Assembly: GCF_019249655.2 (NCBI RefSeq)
Contig: NZ_CP137557.1
Coordinates: 3,381,001-3,445,000, forward strand
Length of the DNA: 64,000 nt
From: Segatella copri
GTDB lineage: Bacteria; Bacteroidota; Bacteroidia; Bacteroidales; Bacteroidaceae
Direction of reading: 5' to 3'
The notes under the pieces are model-generated. The model searched no databases. It was not told where the DNA came from and worked only from the letters and a program-made list of their open reading frames with translations. This document shows, piece by piece, positions 63,757-64,000 of the stretch. A program made the translations under genes and the position numbers. Position 1 is the first letter of the stretch; every line of letters starts with the position of its first letter.

Positions 63757-64000
63757 TTATACGTTGAAACGGAAGTGCATGATGTCGCCATCCTGCACGA
63801 TGTACTCCTTGCCCTCGATGCCGAGCTTACCAGCCTCGCGTACTGCTGCTTCAGAGCCATACTTGATATAGTCATCATACTTGATAACCTCTGCACGGAT
63901 GAATCCTTTCTCGAAGTCGGTGTGGATGACGCCGGCACACTGAGGAGCCTTCCAGCCCTTGTGATAGGTCCATGCCTTTACCTCCATCTCACCTGCGGTG
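63757..64000 (-). CDS. ychF: Redox-regulated ATPase/GTPase YchF, C-terminal end (partial)
   Basis: Only the last ~81 codons are inside the window; the 5' end lies beyond base 64000. It ends in the TGS domain typical of YchF/OLA1 ([49 protein letters not shown]). P-loop part not visible. Co-directional with lgt. Confidence 0.95.
   Translation of the reverse strand, partial: TAGEMEVKAWTYHKGWKAPQCAGVIHTDFEKGFIRAEVIKYDDYIKYGSEAAVREAGKLGIEGKEYIVQDGDIMHFRFNV

Noticed and set aside
1..64000. tRNA, rRNA and known riboswitches
   Set aside because: No cloverleaf with T-loop signature, rRNA core sequence or recognisable riboswitch was found by eye; a covariance-model search was not possible.

Overview
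The window reads as chromosome of a gut-type Bacteroidetes, most likely Prevotella/Segatella (S. copri-like). The evidence is a SusC/SusD polysaccharide-utilisation locus (PUL), a PorZ-like type IX secretion protein, the long Bacteroidetes form of IspG, a DUF4254/glycosyltransferase-9 pair, a succinyl-CoA:acetate CoA-transferase, and repeated Bacteroidetes promoters (-7 TAnnTTTG, -33 TTTG). I saw no rRNA, tRNA or CRISPR array. The species name is inference.

Layout. 1-1.8 kb: ISL3-family insertion sequence. 2.0-13.0 kb: a sulfated-glycan PUL with a ROK regulator, a SusC-like transporter broken by one in-frame amber codon, SusD, two serine-type sulfatases, their radical-SAM maturase, and a following gene reduced to its signal peptide. 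13-14.1 kb: AAA+ ATPase on the opposite strand. 14.3-17.7 kb: aldo/keto reductase, then a U32 peptidase/SufE/SpoU methyltransferase operon. 17.8-20.8 kb: a lipoprotein and a membrane-bound AraC-type regulator. 20.8-21.4 kb: an intergenic patchwork (IS1380-like stub, 21-bp repeat array, purine tract). 21.4-34 kb: CoA-transferase, cysS, an envelope operon (GH3-like enzyme, Ig-like lipoprotein, DUF3108 protein, metallophosphoesterase), then acpP-fabF-rnc. 34.2-37.5 kb: DUF4254, GT9 and nadA, with a cluster of DnaA-box-like 9-mers. 37.7-46.7 kb: an eight-gene surface-glycan operon (CotH, GT2s, PorZ-like protein, acyltransferase, GT4). 46.7-64 kb, all on the minus strand: rdgB, YitT protein, leuS, a decayed VapE/DUF3874 fragment, a two-component system whose kinase is frameshifted, ispG, purE, a PAP2-like protein, rpoN with an unknown partner, a small unannotated transcription unit, a C1 peptidase, lgt and the end of ychF.

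How the parts work together. The PUL has outer-membrane capture, desulfation and sulfatase activation, but as sequenced its SusC pump is interrupted and the operon end is lost, so it looks decaying. The 37.7-46.7 kb operon looks like assembly of a surface polysaccharide plus a T9SS cell-surface component. The most unusual items are two unrelated intergenic arrays that share a 21-bp period and a TTCA...TGAA dyad, and a complete mini transcription unit at 60999-61462 with a 25-codon ORF and a duplicated leader.
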